Shown here in pieces: positions 37,001 through 46,793 of a stretch of 64,000 bases of DNA (within the stretch, counting starts at the first letter, position 1; each line of letters begins with the position of its first letter). Origin of the DNA: Gillisia sp. Hel_I_86 (GTDB taxonomy: Bacteria > Bacteroidota > Bacteroidia > Flavobacteriales > Flavobacteriaceae); NCBI RefSeq assembly GCF_007827275.1, contig NZ_VISE01000001.1, positions 3,906,001 through 3,970,000 on the forward strand, read 5' to 3'. Under the pieces are notes generated by a model, which had not been told where the DNA came from, ran no database searches, and worked only from the letters and a program-made list of their open reading frames with translations. The translations under genes were made by a program, and so were the position numbers.

Positions 37001-39211
37001 ATGATAAAATCAATCTTTAGCATATTGCTATTCGCAATATGTATTTCAACATATTCGCAAAACCCCATTTCCGGTAAAATTATAGATCTCGAAACCAAAG
37101 AGCCCATAATGGGGGGGAATATCTATATTTCAAAATTGGAAAAAGGAACCATCACCAATTTAGAGGGGGAATTTCAACTATCCAATATCCCAGCAGGGGA
37201 TTGGAACATGGTGGTTTCCTTTATAGGCTATACCACAAAAGCCATGAATTTTACCTCCCCTTCAGAAAATTCCATAATTATGGAATTACAACCATCTGCT
37301 ATAGAAATGGAGGAAGTAATTGTTTCTACCCCTTTTCATAAACTCCAAAGTGAAAATGTGGTAAAAGTTGAACGGGAATCTTTAGAGGATCTTAGAAAAA
37401 CAGGGGCTGTAACCTTAGCTGAAGGAATTACCCAAATAGCTGGTGTAGAAAGTATAACTACAGGTGCGGGAATTGGTAAACCGGTGATAAGAGGTTTAAG
37501 TGCAAACAGGGTCTTGGTATATGCCCAGGGAGTACGATTGGAAAACCAACAGTTTGGCGATGAACATGGTTTGGGAGTTAGTCCTAGTGGGGTAGCAAGT
37601 GTAGAGGTTATAAAGGGACCGGCGTCTTTATTATATGGAAGCGATGCCCTAGGTGGGGTGTTGTATTTAACTCCTGAAAAATACGCTCAAACTGATAGCA
37701 CCACCATAGACGCGAGTTATAATTATTTCACGAATACCATTGGCACTGAAGCTAATCTAGGTTTAAAAACTTCTGGAGAAAAGTGGAGCGGTTTAGTACG
37801 TGGTAATTATGCCGTGCACAGTGATTATGAAACGGGTAAGGGGGTCCGGGTTACCAATACCCGTTTCGAAGAGAAAGATCTAAAAGCAGGAGTTGGATAT
37901 CAAGACACTAAATATAAAGGGGATTTTAGATACAATTATAACAACACCTATATTGGAATCCCTGAGGAAATTGGTGAGCAATCTCCTTCAAAAGATTTAA
38001 TTTCTCCTTACCAGAAGTTAGATAACCATATTGCAAGCCTTACCAATAAAATATTTCTTCAAAATTCCAGTGTAGACCTAAAGGTGGGATATCTTTTTAA
38101 TGACAGAAAAGAATTTGAAGAAGGGTCTCCAGATCCAGCTTTGGATATGCATTTGGAAACTTTGAATTACGACCTTAAATTCGACACCCCTGTTTGGGGA
38201 AATTTTGAAACTATTTTTGGGGTACAGGGTTTGTTCCAAACAAATAAGAACTTTGGAGAGGAATTATTGGTTCCAGATGCTTCCGTCTGTGATTTTGGGG
38301 TTTTGGGAACTACACATTATCATTTAGAAAACCTGGATATTCAAGGAGGGTTGAGATTTGACACAAGGAATATCTCTACCAAAGAAAATGGGACTGTGGG
38401 AGAGCCTGGGTATTTTCAGGCTATAGATCGTGATTTTACAAGTTATAATGGCTCCTTGGGTGTTAAATTCAATTTATTTGAAAATTTTGTTACAAGAATT
38501 AACGCGGCATCTGGGTTTAGGGCACCTAATCTAGCAGAGCTTACTTCCAATGGGGTTCACGAAGGAACCAATAGATATGAAATTGGAAATGCTGACTTGG
38601 AGAATGAACAAAATATCCAGCTGGACTTATCCTTGGAATATCGCAACGAGCACTTTGAGCTCTTTGGAAATGCTTTTTACAACAAGATCAACAATTATAT
38701 TTTTATTGCTCCCACCGATGCTTTTATGGAAGAAAATAGAGTTTTTGGGTATACCCAGGATAATGCTAGATTATATGGAGGAGAGGCTGGTTTTCACCTG
38801 CACCCGCATCCTATAGATTGGTTGCACCTAGAAAGCAGTGTGGAACTTGTAATTGGTGAAAAAGACAATGGAGAAAGCCTTCCGCTTATACCAGCAGTTT
38901 CTTTTACCAACACATTAAGGGTAGAACTAAGTCAGTTAAAAGGTTTTTCCAATAATTATTCGTTTGTGACCGTAAAATCTACGGGTGCACAAAATAAAAT
39001 CAGTGATTTTGAAACAAGCACCAACGGATATACCTTGGTGAGCGCAGGAATTGGAGGAACTATTTTTCTGAACAAATTACCTTTGGAACTAAGGCTTAGT
39101 GGGAACAACCTTTTAAATAAAAACTATATTTCCCACCTATCCCGTTTAAAAATTGATGGAATAGCAAATATGGGCAGGAATATATCCCTAGGTATTCAAA
39201 CCAAATTTTAA
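37001..39211 (+). CDS. TonB-dependent receptor, possibly metal-related
   Basis: A 736-residue outer-membrane receptor. Signal peptide MIKSIFSILLFAICISTYSQ, then a CarboxypepD_reg-like domain (about residues 20-100, ISGKIIDLETKEPIMGGNIYISK). The plug has GVESITTGAGIGKPVIRGLSANRVLVYAQGVRLENQQFGDEHGLG and VEVIKGPASLLYGSDALGGVL. The barrel ends GIQTKF. An extracellular segment reads AGFHLHPHPIDWLHLESS, rich in His, and the gene upstream encodes a His/Cys-rich exported protein; together these suggest zinc or another metal as ligand, but this is inference. Confidence 0.9.
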   Translation: MIKSIFSILLFAICISTYSQNPISGKIIDLETKEPIMGGNIYISKLEKGTITNLEGEFQLSNIPAGDWNMVVSFIGYTTKAMNFTSPSENSIIMELQPSAIEMEEVIVSTPFHKLQSENVVKVERESLEDLRKTGAVTLAEGITQIAGVESITTGAGIGKPVIRGLSANRVLVYAQGVRLENQQFGDEHGLGVSPSGVASVEVIKGPASLLYGSDALGGVLYLTPEKYAQTDSTTIDASYNYFTNTIGTEANLGLKTSGEKWSGLVRGNYAVHSDYETGKGVRVTNTRFEEKDLKAGVGYQDTKYKGDFRYNYNNTYIGIPEEIGEQSPSKDLISPYQKLDNHIASLTNKIFLQNSSVDLKVGYLFNDRKEFEEGSPDPALDMHLETLNYDLKFDTPVWGNFETIFGVQGLFQTNKNFGEELLVPDASVCDFGVLGTTHYHLENLDIQGGLRFDTRNISTKENGTVGEPGYFQAIDRDFTSYNGSLGVKFNLFENFVTRINAASGFRAPNLAELTSNGVHEGTNRYEIGNADLENEQNIQLDLSLEYRNEHFELFGNAFYNKINNYIFIAPTDAFMEENRVFGYTQDNARLYGGEAGFHLHPHPIDWLHLESSVELVIGEKDNGESLPLIPAVSFTNTLRVELSQLKGFSNNYSFVTVKSTGAQNKISDFETSTNGYTLVSAGIGGTIFLNKLPLELRLSGNNLLNKNYISHLSRLKIDGIANMGRNISLGIQTKF

Positions 39212-39215
39212 ACAT

Positions 39216-39251
39216 AAAAAGCCTCCTATGTTAAAAACTAGGAGGCTTTTT
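39216..39251 (+). terminator. Terminator of the second TonB receptor
   Basis: A 13-base perfect stem, AAAAAGCCTCCTA with TAGGAGGCTTTTT, 5 bases after the stop codon. Confidence 0.9.
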
Positions 39252-39262
39252 AATATTATATT

Positions 39263-39562
39263 GTATCTCCGTAAAATATAAATAATAATTAATGTCATTC
39301 TGAACTTGTTTCAGAATCTTATTACGCTAATAATCAATATAGTAAATAGAGACCCTGAAATAAATTACCATTGACATATTTTATAAGTGGCCCAAAATAC
39401 AAAATAGGAGACCCTGAAACCAGTTCAGGGTGACGATACTATTTTTCCCGTCACGCTAAACTCGTTTCAGCATCCTTTATACGTCAATTTCCTACGCTAG
39501 ATAAATTTTTATCGCAGGTCTCAGGGTGACGAAAGCGCTATTAGGACAAAAAACGGATATAA
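39263..39562. repeat. MITE-like palindromic repeat, copy E (long form)
   Basis: GTATCTCCGT opens and ACGGATATA closes. The outer 150 bases match copy C closely (CATTCTGAACTTGTTTCAGAATC, then AATCAATATAGTAAATAGAG). An insert of about 154 bases (39368-39521) sits inside the second hairpin at the same place as in copy A and shares its borders (TACCATTGAC, ACGTCAATTTCCTACGCT). It fills the gap 39252-39589. Confidence 0.8.
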
Positions 39563-39589
39563 ATAATATTATATTTTGGAAAGTAACTT

Positions 39590-39895
39590 TTACACTATTT
39601 CAGCTTCAATAATAATTTCATTTTCCATTGGTGCTTTTTTCCAAACGAACGTATACAACCACATGAGTGTAAATGACGGAATGATATCTGTAAAGGGTAA
39701 TATCTCTTCAATAAATACCAGTATAGAAGCTATTTTTCCCTTTTTTCCAGGATACATTTCAGACATTTTTTTTGCTGCAAATGGAGCCCAGGCCAAATCT
39801 AGAAAAGGACCAACTAATGGAATTGCCATGGTTGCCATCCCCACTGCATCGTACATTAATCCTTTTATTAGTAATTTATTTTTTAAGTTTTTCAT
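39590..39895 (-). CDS. Small membrane protein, function unknown
   Basis: A 101-residue protein with two or three hydrophobic segments (GMATMAIPLVGPFLDLAWAPFAA and ILVFIEEILPFTDIIPSFTLMWLYTFVW). The arrangement is seen in flavobacterial proteins of unknown function. It ends with an acidic tail (ENEIIIEAEIV). It lies downstream of folE on the same strand, separated by 45 bases, and next to repeat copy E. Confidence 0.65.
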   Translation of the reverse strand: MKNLKNKLLIKGLMYDAVGMATMAIPLVGPFLDLAWAPFAAKKMSEMYPGKKGKIASILVFIEEILPFTDIIPSFTLMWLYTFVWKKAPMENEIIIEAEIV

Positions 39896-39940
39896 CGGTT
39901 TTTAAGTTTTATGCCTAGAATAAAGCAAAAAAAATGCCAC

Positions 39941-40534
39941 TTATTTTAGATCGGAACTTATGAGTTTCAAAAATTCATTTCTGGTTTCAATTTGCTTGAA
40001 TTGTCCTCTAAATCCCGAAGTTGTGGTTACACTATTTTGTTTTTGCACTCCCCGCATCATCATGCACATATGCTGCGCCTCGATAACAACAGCTACACCC
40101 TGTGGCTGTAAGGTATTATTAATGCATTCTAAAATATCATGTGTAAGACGTTCTTGTACCTGCAGCCTTCTGGCGAAAACATCTACAAGCCTTGGCAATT
40201 TGCTTAAACCTACAATCTTGCCATTTGGGATATAAGCAATATGCGCTTTCCCGAAAAATGGCAACATATGGTGTTCGCATAAGGAATAAACCTCTATATC
40301 CTTTACAACCACCATCTCGTCGTAGCTTTCGTTGAACATGGCATCATTAAGGATCTTAACAGGATCTGCATCATAGCCTTGGGTTAAAAACTGCATTGCT
40401 TTTGCAGCCCTTTCTGGAGTTTTTAAAATGCCTTCGCGAGACGTATCCTCCCCTAGCCCATTGATTATTTGTTTAAAGTTATTGGTAAGATCTTCAGTAA
40501 CTTCCTCGCTATATTCTTCAAAAAATCGATACAT
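39941..40534 (-). CDS. folE: GTP cyclohydrolase I
   Basis: Converts GTP to dihydroneopterin triphosphate, the first step of folate and pterin biosynthesis. The zinc-binding block is [20 protein letters not shown] and [25 protein letters not shown] completes it; [23 protein letters not shown] is the N-terminal signature. The 197 residues are normal. It lies two bases downstream of msrA on the same strand. Together with phhB at 6983 it supports a pterin cofactor pathway. Confidence 0.95.
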   Translation of the reverse strand: MYRFFEEYSEEVTEDLTNNFKQIINGLGEDTSREGILKTPERAAKAMQFLTQGYDADPVKILNDAMFNESYDEMVVVKDIEVYSLCEHHMLPFFGKAHIAYIPNGKIVGLSKLPRLVDVFARRLQVQERLTHDILECINNTLQPQGVAVVIEAQHMCMMMRGVQKQNSVTTTSGFRGQFKQIETRNEFLKLISSDLK

Positions 40535-40535
40535 A

Positions 40536-41090
40536 TTATATTTTGGCCTTTTTTATTTTATCAGCAAATAATTGCTGTAATTTTTTGATCTTGGGATCGA
40601 TAATTACCTGACAATATTGTTGTTGTCTGTGGTTCGAGTAATATTCTTTGTGCTCAGCTTCGGCCTTATAAAAAACGGTAGCTTGGGTAATCTCGGTTAC
40701 TATTGGATCCTCGAACACGTTTGCATCTTCGAGTTCCTTCACAATTGCTTCAGCGTCTTGCTTTTGCTCTTCAGAATGATAAAATACAGCACTTCTGTAT
40801 TGAGTTCCTTTATCATATTGTTGTCTATTTAAAGTAGTGGGATCATGGGTGCTAAAAAATATCAACAATAATTCTTTATAAGAAATAATTTCAGGATTAA
40901 AATGAATTTCAATAGCTTCGGCATGTCCAGTTCGCCCAGATATTATTTCTCTATAAGCGGGGTTTTTAATCTGTCCGCCTGTAAATCCAGGAATTACCTT
41001 GCTTGCTCCTTCCACTCTTTCAAAAACAGCTTCAGTACACCAAAAACATCCTCCCGCAAGAGTGGCTATTTTAGATTCTGTATTTTCCAT
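40536..41090 (-). CDS. msrA: Peptide-methionine (S)-S-oxide reductase
   Basis: Reduces methionine-S-sulfoxide in proteins. The active-site [12 protein letters not shown] has the nucleophile Cys15 and a nearby Cys18. The motif [26 protein letters not shown] is conserved and the length (184) is usual. No fused MsrB domain is present. It probably starts the operon with folE; a CAAATATT sequence at 41096-41103 (plus-strand view) is a near match to a -7 box. Confidence 0.95.
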   Translation of the reverse strand: MENTESKIATLAGGCFWCTEAVFERVEGASKVIPGFTGGQIKNPAYREIISGRTGHAEAIEIHFNPEIISYKELLLIFFSTHDPTTLNRQQYDKGTQYRSAVFYHSEEQKQDAEAIVKELEDANVFEDPIVTEITQATVFYKAEAEHKEYYSNHRQQQYCQVIIDPKIKKLQQLFADKIKKAKI

Positions 41091-41232
41091 ATATTACAAA
41101 TATTATTTAAAATTAGTGATTTAATAAAAAAACTGGGGGTTTTAACGATTATTTGGGTGCTGTTGAAAATTACTAGTCATTCTTTTGTAATGTTGTACTT
41201 TCCAAGGATTCCTATTATTTTAGATGTTATTT

Positions 41233-43680
41233 ATGTTGCTAAGAAAAATTTTTCTTTTGTTTGTCTGTTTGCCCCTCTTTACATTACAGGCTCAAAACAA
41301 GTTAGCGCAGGAAATTTCAAGAAAGACTTACGAAGCATCAAGAATTGCTACAGCTCCTTTTATAGATGGCGTTCTAGATGATACTATTTGGAATAAAATT
41401 CCTGAAGCTTCTAATTTTGTGATGTCAGAGCCAGGCGATGGAACTCCCAGCAGGACAACTCACCCAACTAGGGTAAAACTGGCTTATGATGATGAAGCTA
41501 TTTATATTGCTGCTTCTATGATAGACAATGAACCTTCAAGGATCTTGCGGCAATTTACCCAACGGGACAATATAAAACAATCAGATTTTTTCTTGATCGA
41601 TATCAATACTTATAATGACGGTGAGAACCAAACCAGATTTGTAATTACATCTGCGGGAGCCATTGCAGATGCCAAGATGTCTGGAAATAACGAAGATTAT
41701 AGCTACAATGTGGTTTGGGAAGGAGAAATCTCTTATGATGATAAAGGTTGGTATGCAGAAATAAAAATTCCCTACGCTGCCTTAAGGTTTCCAAAAAAGG
41801 AAGAACAATTATGGAGCATTCAATTTGGAAGAAAGATATTGCACTTGAATGAAGTTTATACCTGGAACTATATAGATAAATCCATTGGTAAGGATACCCA
41901 ATACAATGGCCTATTAACGGGTATAAAAAACATTGACCCTCCTGTTAGATTGAGTTTTTACCCATACGCTTCTGCCGAAGTTGATAATTTTAAAGACAAT
42001 ACCGAAAGTAGCTTTAGCGCAGGGCTCGATTTTAAATATGGCATTTCCGATGCCTTTACCTTGGACGCCACTTTGATCCCAGATTTCGGACAAACAGCAT
42101 TCGATAAAGTGGAATTAAATCTAGGGCCATTCGAGCAAGCTTATGGGGAAAACAGGGCTTTTTTTACTGAAGGTACCGAATTGTTCACAAAAGGCAATCT
42201 TTTTTATTCACGTCGTATTGGAGATACTCCCCTAGGGTTTAATAATGCCCAAGCTCAATTATTGGATAATGAGATCCTTGTAGAGAACCCCGACAAAGCA
42301 GATCTTCTAAATGCGGTAAAGATTTCCGGACGAACCGAAAGCGGATTGGGCGTTGGTTTTTTCAATGCAATTACCAAAGAGACCGAAGCTATTATTGGAG
42401 ATACGATGACCGGTACCAATAGGAAAATTATAACCGAACCTTTCGCCAATTATAACATCGTGGTATTGGACCAGCAATACAATCAGAACTCCTCTATTAC
42501 CCTTATAAACACCAATGTTACCAGAAATGGACATGCAAGGGATGGAAACGTAACGGGGTTTCTATTCGACATAAACAACAAGAAGAATTCTTTTAATTAT
42601 TCCGGTCAAGCTAAAATGAGCAATGTGAACACACTGGAACAAAATCTAACCGGGTTTGCTTCAGAATTTTCTATAGATAGGACAAAAGGAAATATTCGAT
42701 ATGGGATAAACCATGAGTTTGCCAACGAAACCTACGATATTAATGATCTGGGATTGAATTTCACAAATAATTATAACGACTTCAGAATTAACACTTCGTA
42801 TAGGATATTTGAGCCTACCAAGCTACTAAACACCTTTTACCTTAGAATATTCGCAGATCATAAACGGCGATATATTCCAGATATTGAAACCTCTTCTGGA
42901 ATTGGAGCTAACTTTTTTGCAGTTACTTTAGAACGATTTGCTTTTGGGGGTTTTATAAAGTATAATACAGATAGAAAAGATTTTTTTGAAGCCAGAAGAG
43001 TTGGGAAATATGTGAATTATCCTTCAAATATGGTCGCAGATGGATTTATTTCTTCAGATTACCGAAAGAAATTTGCAATAGATATAAGTGCAAATTACAG
43101 AAGCTACTTTCAACACGATCAGGAAAATATAAGACTTGATATAAGTCCGAGATTTCGATTCAATGATAAATTTTCGATGATCTATAATCTTAAGTATGCT
43201 ATTACCAATAACAGAAATAGTTTTGTGGCATTGGAACCCAAGAAAGAGATCTTTGGCTTGCGGGATGTGCAAAGTATAGAAAACTCTATCCAGGCCAGCT
43301 ATAATTTTAATACAGAACAAGCTTTAAATTTGAGTTTTAGAAATTTTTGGTCGGTAGCAGATTTTAAAGAAGACAATTTTAGTTTGTTGGAAGATAATGG
43401 GGGCCTAACCCCTTTTTATTATGAAGTAACCGAAGCAAATGATCCCAACGCCAACTTTAATATATGGAATTTTGACCTTAGTTACAGCTGGCAGTTTGCC
43501 CTTGGCAGTGAAGCAATCTTATTATATAGAAATTCAATTTTTAATTTTGATAAACAGAGTGATATCAAGTTTACCGAAAGTTTACAAAATTTATTCGATC
43601 AAGATCTTAGACAAAATCTATCTTTGAGACTCATTTATTATATAGATTATAATAATGCGAAAAATATATTTAAAGGGTAA
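41233..43680 (+). CDS. DUF5916 outer-membrane protein with CBM9-like N-terminal domain
   Basis: An 815-residue exported protein (signal peptide MLLRKIFLLFVCLPLFTLQAQ; another ATG is at 41224). Residues about 35-220 form a carbohydrate-binding family 9-like sandwich (IDGVLDDTIWNKIPEASNFVMSEPGDG, WYAEIKIPYAALRFPKKEEQLWSIQFGR). The rest is the DUF5916 domain, which has outer-membrane barrel features (alternating aromatic strands, such as FNFDKQSDIKF). The function is unknown; ligands could be polysaccharide or heme-like. It is divergent from msrA and upstream of a LolD-like gene. Confidence 0.85.
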   Translation: MLLRKIFLLFVCLPLFTLQAQNKLAQEISRKTYEASRIATAPFIDGVLDDTIWNKIPEASNFVMSEPGDGTPSRTTHPTRVKLAYDDEAIYIAASMIDNEPSRILRQFTQRDNIKQSDFFLIDINTYNDGENQTRFVITSAGAIADAKMSGNNEDYSYNVVWEGEISYDDKGWYAEIKIPYAALRFPKKEEQLWSIQFGRKILHLNEVYTWNYIDKSIGKDTQYNGLLTGIKNIDPPVRLSFYPYASAEVDNFKDNTESSFSAGLDFKYGISDAFTLDATLIPDFGQTAFDKVELNLGPFEQAYGENRAFFTEGTELFTKGNLFYSRRIGDTPLGFNNAQAQLLDNEILVENPDKADLLNAVKISGRTESGLGVGFFNAITKETEAIIGDTMTGTNRKIITEPFANYNIVVLDQQYNQNSSITLINTNVTRNGHARDGNVTGFLFDINNKKNSFNYSGQAKMSNVNTLEQNLTGFASEFSIDRTKGNIRYGINHEFANETYDINDLGLNFTNNYNDFRINTSYRIFEPTKLLNTFYLRIFADHKRRYIPDIETSSGIGANFFAVTLERFAFGGFIKYNTDRKDFFEARRVGKYVNYPSNMVADGFISSDYRKKFAIDISANYRSYFQHDQENIRLDISPRFRFNDKFSMIYNLKYAITNNRNSFVALEPKKEIFGLRDVQSIENSIQASYNFNTEQALNLSFRNFWSVADFKEDNFSLLEDNGGLTPFYYEVTEANDPNANFNIWNFDLSYSWQFALGSEAILLYRNSIFNFDKQSDIKFTESLQNLFDQDLRQNLSLRLIYYIDYNNAKNIFKG

Positions 43681-43689
43681 GACCACTGT

Positions 43690-43709
43690 TTTCAATTTTA
43701 AAATTGAAA
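43690..43709. promoter_or_regulatory. 20-base perfect palindrome before the ABC transporter gene
   Basis: TTTCAATTTTAAAATTGAAA is perfectly self-complementary and lies 20 bases before the ATG of the LolD-like gene, 9 bases after the DUF5916 stop. It may be a terminator, an operator or chance in AT-rich DNA. Confidence 0.4.
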
Positions 43710-43728
43710 CATTTATTTTATTAAAGTC

Positions 43729-44394
43729 ATGATTTACGCAAACAACATTCATAAATATTACGGAGACCTTCACGTACTAAAAGGGGTTAATCTACATATT
43801 GCCAAAAGCGAAATAGTATCTATCGTAGGAGCCTCTGGCGCTGGTAAAACTACCCTTTTGCATATTTTAGGCACCTTAGATCAACCAGACAAAAAACCGG
43901 ACAGTACTTTAAAAGTAAATGAAATAGATATTTACTCTCAGAATTCCAAACAGCTTTCTAAATTTAGAAATGAACAGGTAGGTTTTATTTTTCAGTTCCA
44001 TCAATTATTGCCGGAATTTACTGCTTTGGAAAATATTTGTATTCCTGCTTTTATAAAAGGAACTTCTAAAGCAAATGCAGAAAAACGTGCTCACGAGTTG
44101 TTGGAATTCCTGAATTTATCCCCGAGAGCGCATCATAAACCAGCAGAATTAAGTGGCGGGGAGCAACAACGAATTGCCGTAGCACGATCTTTAATAAATA
44201 ATCCGTCCGTAATCTTTGCCGATGAGCCTTCTGGCAACTTGGACAGTGAATCTGCAGAAAAATTGCACAAACTATTTTTTCGGCTTAGGGAAGAATTCCA
44301 TCAAACCTTTGTAATAGTTACCCATAATGAGGAATTGGCCAACATGGCCGATAGAAAATTGACTATGGTTGATGGTGAAATTGTCCAGCATTAA
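43729..44394 (+). CDS. lolD: ABC transporter ATP-binding protein (LolD/MacB-type)
   Basis: A 221-residue ATPase. Walker A GASGAGKTT, Q-loop VGFIFQFHQLLPEFTALENI, signature LSGGEQQRIAVARSL and Walker B VIFADEPSGNLDSESAEKL are all present. The pattern and length match LolD, which powers extraction of lipoproteins by LolCE; the cognate permease is not adjacent, which is common in Bacteroidota. Its last four bases overlap the end of the convergent TIGR02757 gene. Confidence 0.85.
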   Translation: MIYANNIHKYYGDLHVLKGVNLHIAKSEIVSIVGASGAGKTTLLHILGTLDQPDKKPDSTLKVNEIDIYSQNSKQLSKFRNEQVGFIFQFHQLLPEFTALENICIPAFIKGTSKANAEKRAHELLEFLNLSPRAHHKPAELSGGEQQRIAVARSLINNPSVIFADEPSGNLDSESAEKLHKLFFRLREEFHQTFVIVTHNEELANMADRKLTMVDGEIVQH

Positions 44395-45215
44395 AATTTC
44401 TCAAACACCCCTAGCCCAAACAGGGCAAAGTCGTATTTTACAGGGTCTTCTTTATCCAATTTCCTTAAGGAAAGGTCTAGCTCCAAAACAGCTTTTGCAT
44501 CGTTCTGCTTCCTCCCCAATAAACCCAATTTTCTAGCAACGTTACCAGAGTGCACGTCTAAAGGGCAGGATAAAAGTGCTGGAGAAATGCTTTTCCAAAT
44601 TCCAAAATCAACCCCTGCATTGTCTTTCCGTATCATCCACCGTAAGTACATGTTTATTCTTTTTGCTGCCGATCCCTTTAGTGGATCACTCACATGCTTT
44701 TTGGTTCTGGGCAGATGATCGATTTCAAAGAAAACACGCTTAAAATTAGAAATATGTGGTTGTAGGGATCCATTATTCGTCGGGATGGAGAATATTGCTT
44801 CCAAACCATCATGATGCGTATAAACATGTTTCAAACTTCTAATAAAACTCTTGAAATCCAAGCCGTTAAAAGTCCTATGGACAAAATCATTTAAAGGTTC
44901 CAGATCCTCTTCAGCATGGTTCATCACAAAGTCATAAGGAGAATTTTCGAGATGAGCCATCATTCTATTTGCATTTTTTATGATACTTTTTCTATTTCCC
45001 CATGCAATGGTAGCTGCCAAAAAACCCGCTATTTCTATATCTTCCTTGAGGGAAAACCTATGCGGGATACTTATAGGATCGCTTTCAATAAAATCGAAAT
45101 TATTGTATTGAACAACTTTGGAATCTAGAAATTCTTTTAATTCTGTAGGTGACAATTCGAAAGGTTTTTTTATGATAGAAATCAAATATAAAGTTTCGTG
45201 GCATAAAACCTTCAC
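44391..45215 (-). CDS. TIGR02757-family protein
   Basis: A 274-residue protein. FIESDPISIPHRFSLKEDIEIAGFLAATIAWGNRKSIIKNANRM and KRINMYLRWMIRKDNAGVDFGIWKSISPALLSCPLDVHSGNVARKLGLLGRKQNDAKAVLEL are the conserved blocks. The second block, with an HhH-GPD-like context, suggests relation to DNA glycosylase-type helices, but no function is established. I keep the ATG at 45215, since no better in-frame start is close. It is convergent with lolD. Confidence 0.85.
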   Translation of the reverse strand: MKVLCHETLYLISIIKKPFELSPTELKEFLDSKVVQYNNFDFIESDPISIPHRFSLKEDIEIAGFLAATIAWGNRKSIIKNANRMMAHLENSPYDFVMNHAEEDLEPLNDFVHRTFNGLDFKSFIRSLKHVYTHHDGLEAIFSIPTNNGSLQPHISNFKRVFFEIDHLPRTKKHVSDPLKGSAAKRINMYLRWMIRKDNAGVDFGIWKSISPALLSCPLDVHSGNVARKLGLLGRKQNDAKAVLELDLSLRKLDKEDPVKYDFALFGLGVFEKF

Positions 45216-45249
45216 TTTATTAAGGATTTAAGATTTCACGTTTTAGTAA

Positions 45250-45345
45250 GATATAAAAAATCAAGGATCTAGTAGCAGGCAGGCCCATGAAACATGAATG
45301 GGAAATTCTTTTAAAAATCCAGCCTTCAAGGAAGGATTAAATATA
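45250..45345. repeat. Possible degraded repeat with CCTTCAAGGAAGG hairpin
   Basis: Loosely similar to 29205-29330 (GCAGGCCC, TTTTAAAAATCC, GGATTAAA pieces). It lies in the 280-base gap between TIGR02757 and the first histidine kinase; the rest of the gap shows only AT-rich DNA. Confidence 0.25.
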
Positions 45346-45495
45346 TCTCAACATATCAGTAATTCAAAAAATGAATTTTAATGGCATTATTATTGAAACA
45401 TTTGAAGCGATCAAAAAATTTAATATTTCATTAACTTTATTTGTTTAATTATATTTACTTTCAGTTAAGGCTTCCAACCAAGAACTTTATTTATT

Positions 45496-46704
45496 ATGAT
45501 TCATGCATTAAAACCTGAGAATGAAGCCGCTCGAATTGCTTCGCTAAACGAACTTCAAATTCTCGATTCTGGACCAGAATTAAATTATGATAATATAGCA
45601 CAATTGGCGTCTTATATTTGTGAAGTGCCTGTTTCACTTATTACTTTGCTGGCAGAGGATAAGCAATGGATAAAAGCCAGAATTGGAACAGATATCTGCG
45701 ATACGGAAAGAAATATTTCATTTTGTTCCCATGCCATTTTGGAACCGGATGAATTAATGGAAGTTCAGGACACGTTGTTAGATCCTAGATTTATTAATAA
45801 TCCTCTAGTAACCTCAGATGCAAATATTCGCTTTTATGCAGGTATGCCAATTAGGGCCAAGAATGGTGAAGCTTTAGGAACTTTATGTGTATTGGACCGC
45901 AAACCTCATACCCTAAATGATAAGCAAAAGGAAGCTCTTAAAGCCCTAGCTAAACAAGTGGAGTCTTTGTTCGAACTGCGGCGTCAAAATCTTTCTTTAG
46001 AGAAAGTTAAAAAGGAACTGGGGATAAAAAATAATTTGCTCAAAGAATTTGCTGGCACTGTATCTCACGACATGAAAATGCCCTTAGCAAATATGATAAT
46101 CACTTCAGATCTTCTTAAAGCCAAGTATGGAGGTTTGTTGGATGATACCGGACTTAATTATCTTACCTATTTAAAACAATCTTCCTTTAGGTTGAGCAAC
46201 TACATCACCGATATCCTTAACCATTACGAAAGTGACACCCTATTGGACACCCATACAGAAAGTTTTGATCTCCAGGATGTTTTAGAACAAATTATAGATC
46301 TATTGAATATAAAATTCGATTGCGAGATCAATCTTCCAGAAGATAATTTAACAATTCAGTGCAACAGGGCCGCATTTCAGCAAATATTCTTCAACCTCAT
46401 TGGGAACAGCCTTAAATACAACAATCAAGAAAAGATTGTTATAGACGTCACAGGTATTGAAAAAAACGGTTATTACCATTTTTCCATAACAGATAACGGT
46501 ATTGGAATTCCCGAGAATAAGCAAGAAGCTATTTTTGAACTATTTACGATTGTAGAAGAAGCCGATAGAAGCGGAAACCGTGGAAACGGAATTGGACTCT
46601 CTACAGTTAAAAAATTAGTGAACAATTTAGGAGGAGAAATTTCAGTAAAATCAGTGGTAAACAAAGGAACCACCTTCTATTTTACTATCAAGCGAGCGGT
46701 TTAG
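45496..46704 (+). CDS. Soluble GAF-domain sensor histidine kinase 1
   Basis: A 402-residue cytosolic kinase without membrane segments. The GAF domain covers about residues 20-165 (LITLLAEDKQWIKARIGTDICDTERNISFCSHAI, GTLCVLDRKPHTL). A short linker coil leads to HisKA with the phosphate-accepting His191 in TVSHDMKMPLANM. HATPase boxes: N box FFNLIGNSLKYNN, G1 ITDNGIGIP and G2 RGNGIGLSTVKKL. No response regulator is adjacent. It is paralogous to the next gene (same architecture and many shared motifs). Confidence 0.92.
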   Translation: MIHALKPENEAARIASLNELQILDSGPELNYDNIAQLASYICEVPVSLITLLAEDKQWIKARIGTDICDTERNISFCSHAILEPDELMEVQDTLLDPRFINNPLVTSDANIRFYAGMPIRAKNGEALGTLCVLDRKPHTLNDKQKEALKALAKQVESLFELRRQNLSLEKVKKELGIKNNLLKEFAGTVSHDMKMPLANMIITSDLLKAKYGGLLDDTGLNYLTYLKQSSFRLSNYITDILNHYESDTLLDTHTESFDLQDVLEQIIDLLNIKFDCEINLPEDNLTIQCNRAAFQQIFFNLIGNSLKYNNQEKIVIDVTGIEKNGYYHFSITDNGIGIPENKQEAIFELFTIVEEADRSGNRGNGIGLSTVKKLVNNLGGEISVKSVVNKGTTFYFTIKRAV

Positions 46705-46793
46705 TATAAAATATCCTTGGTTTACAGTAAAATAGCTGGGGAAAATTTCATATTATTGGTGTTAATTGATAACTGTAGAAAGCAGGGAGTAAT

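Noticed and set aside
37001-39211. Firm assignment as a zinc receptor (ZnuD)
   Set aside because: The His-rich loop and neighbour are suggestive only; no metal-regulator site was found.
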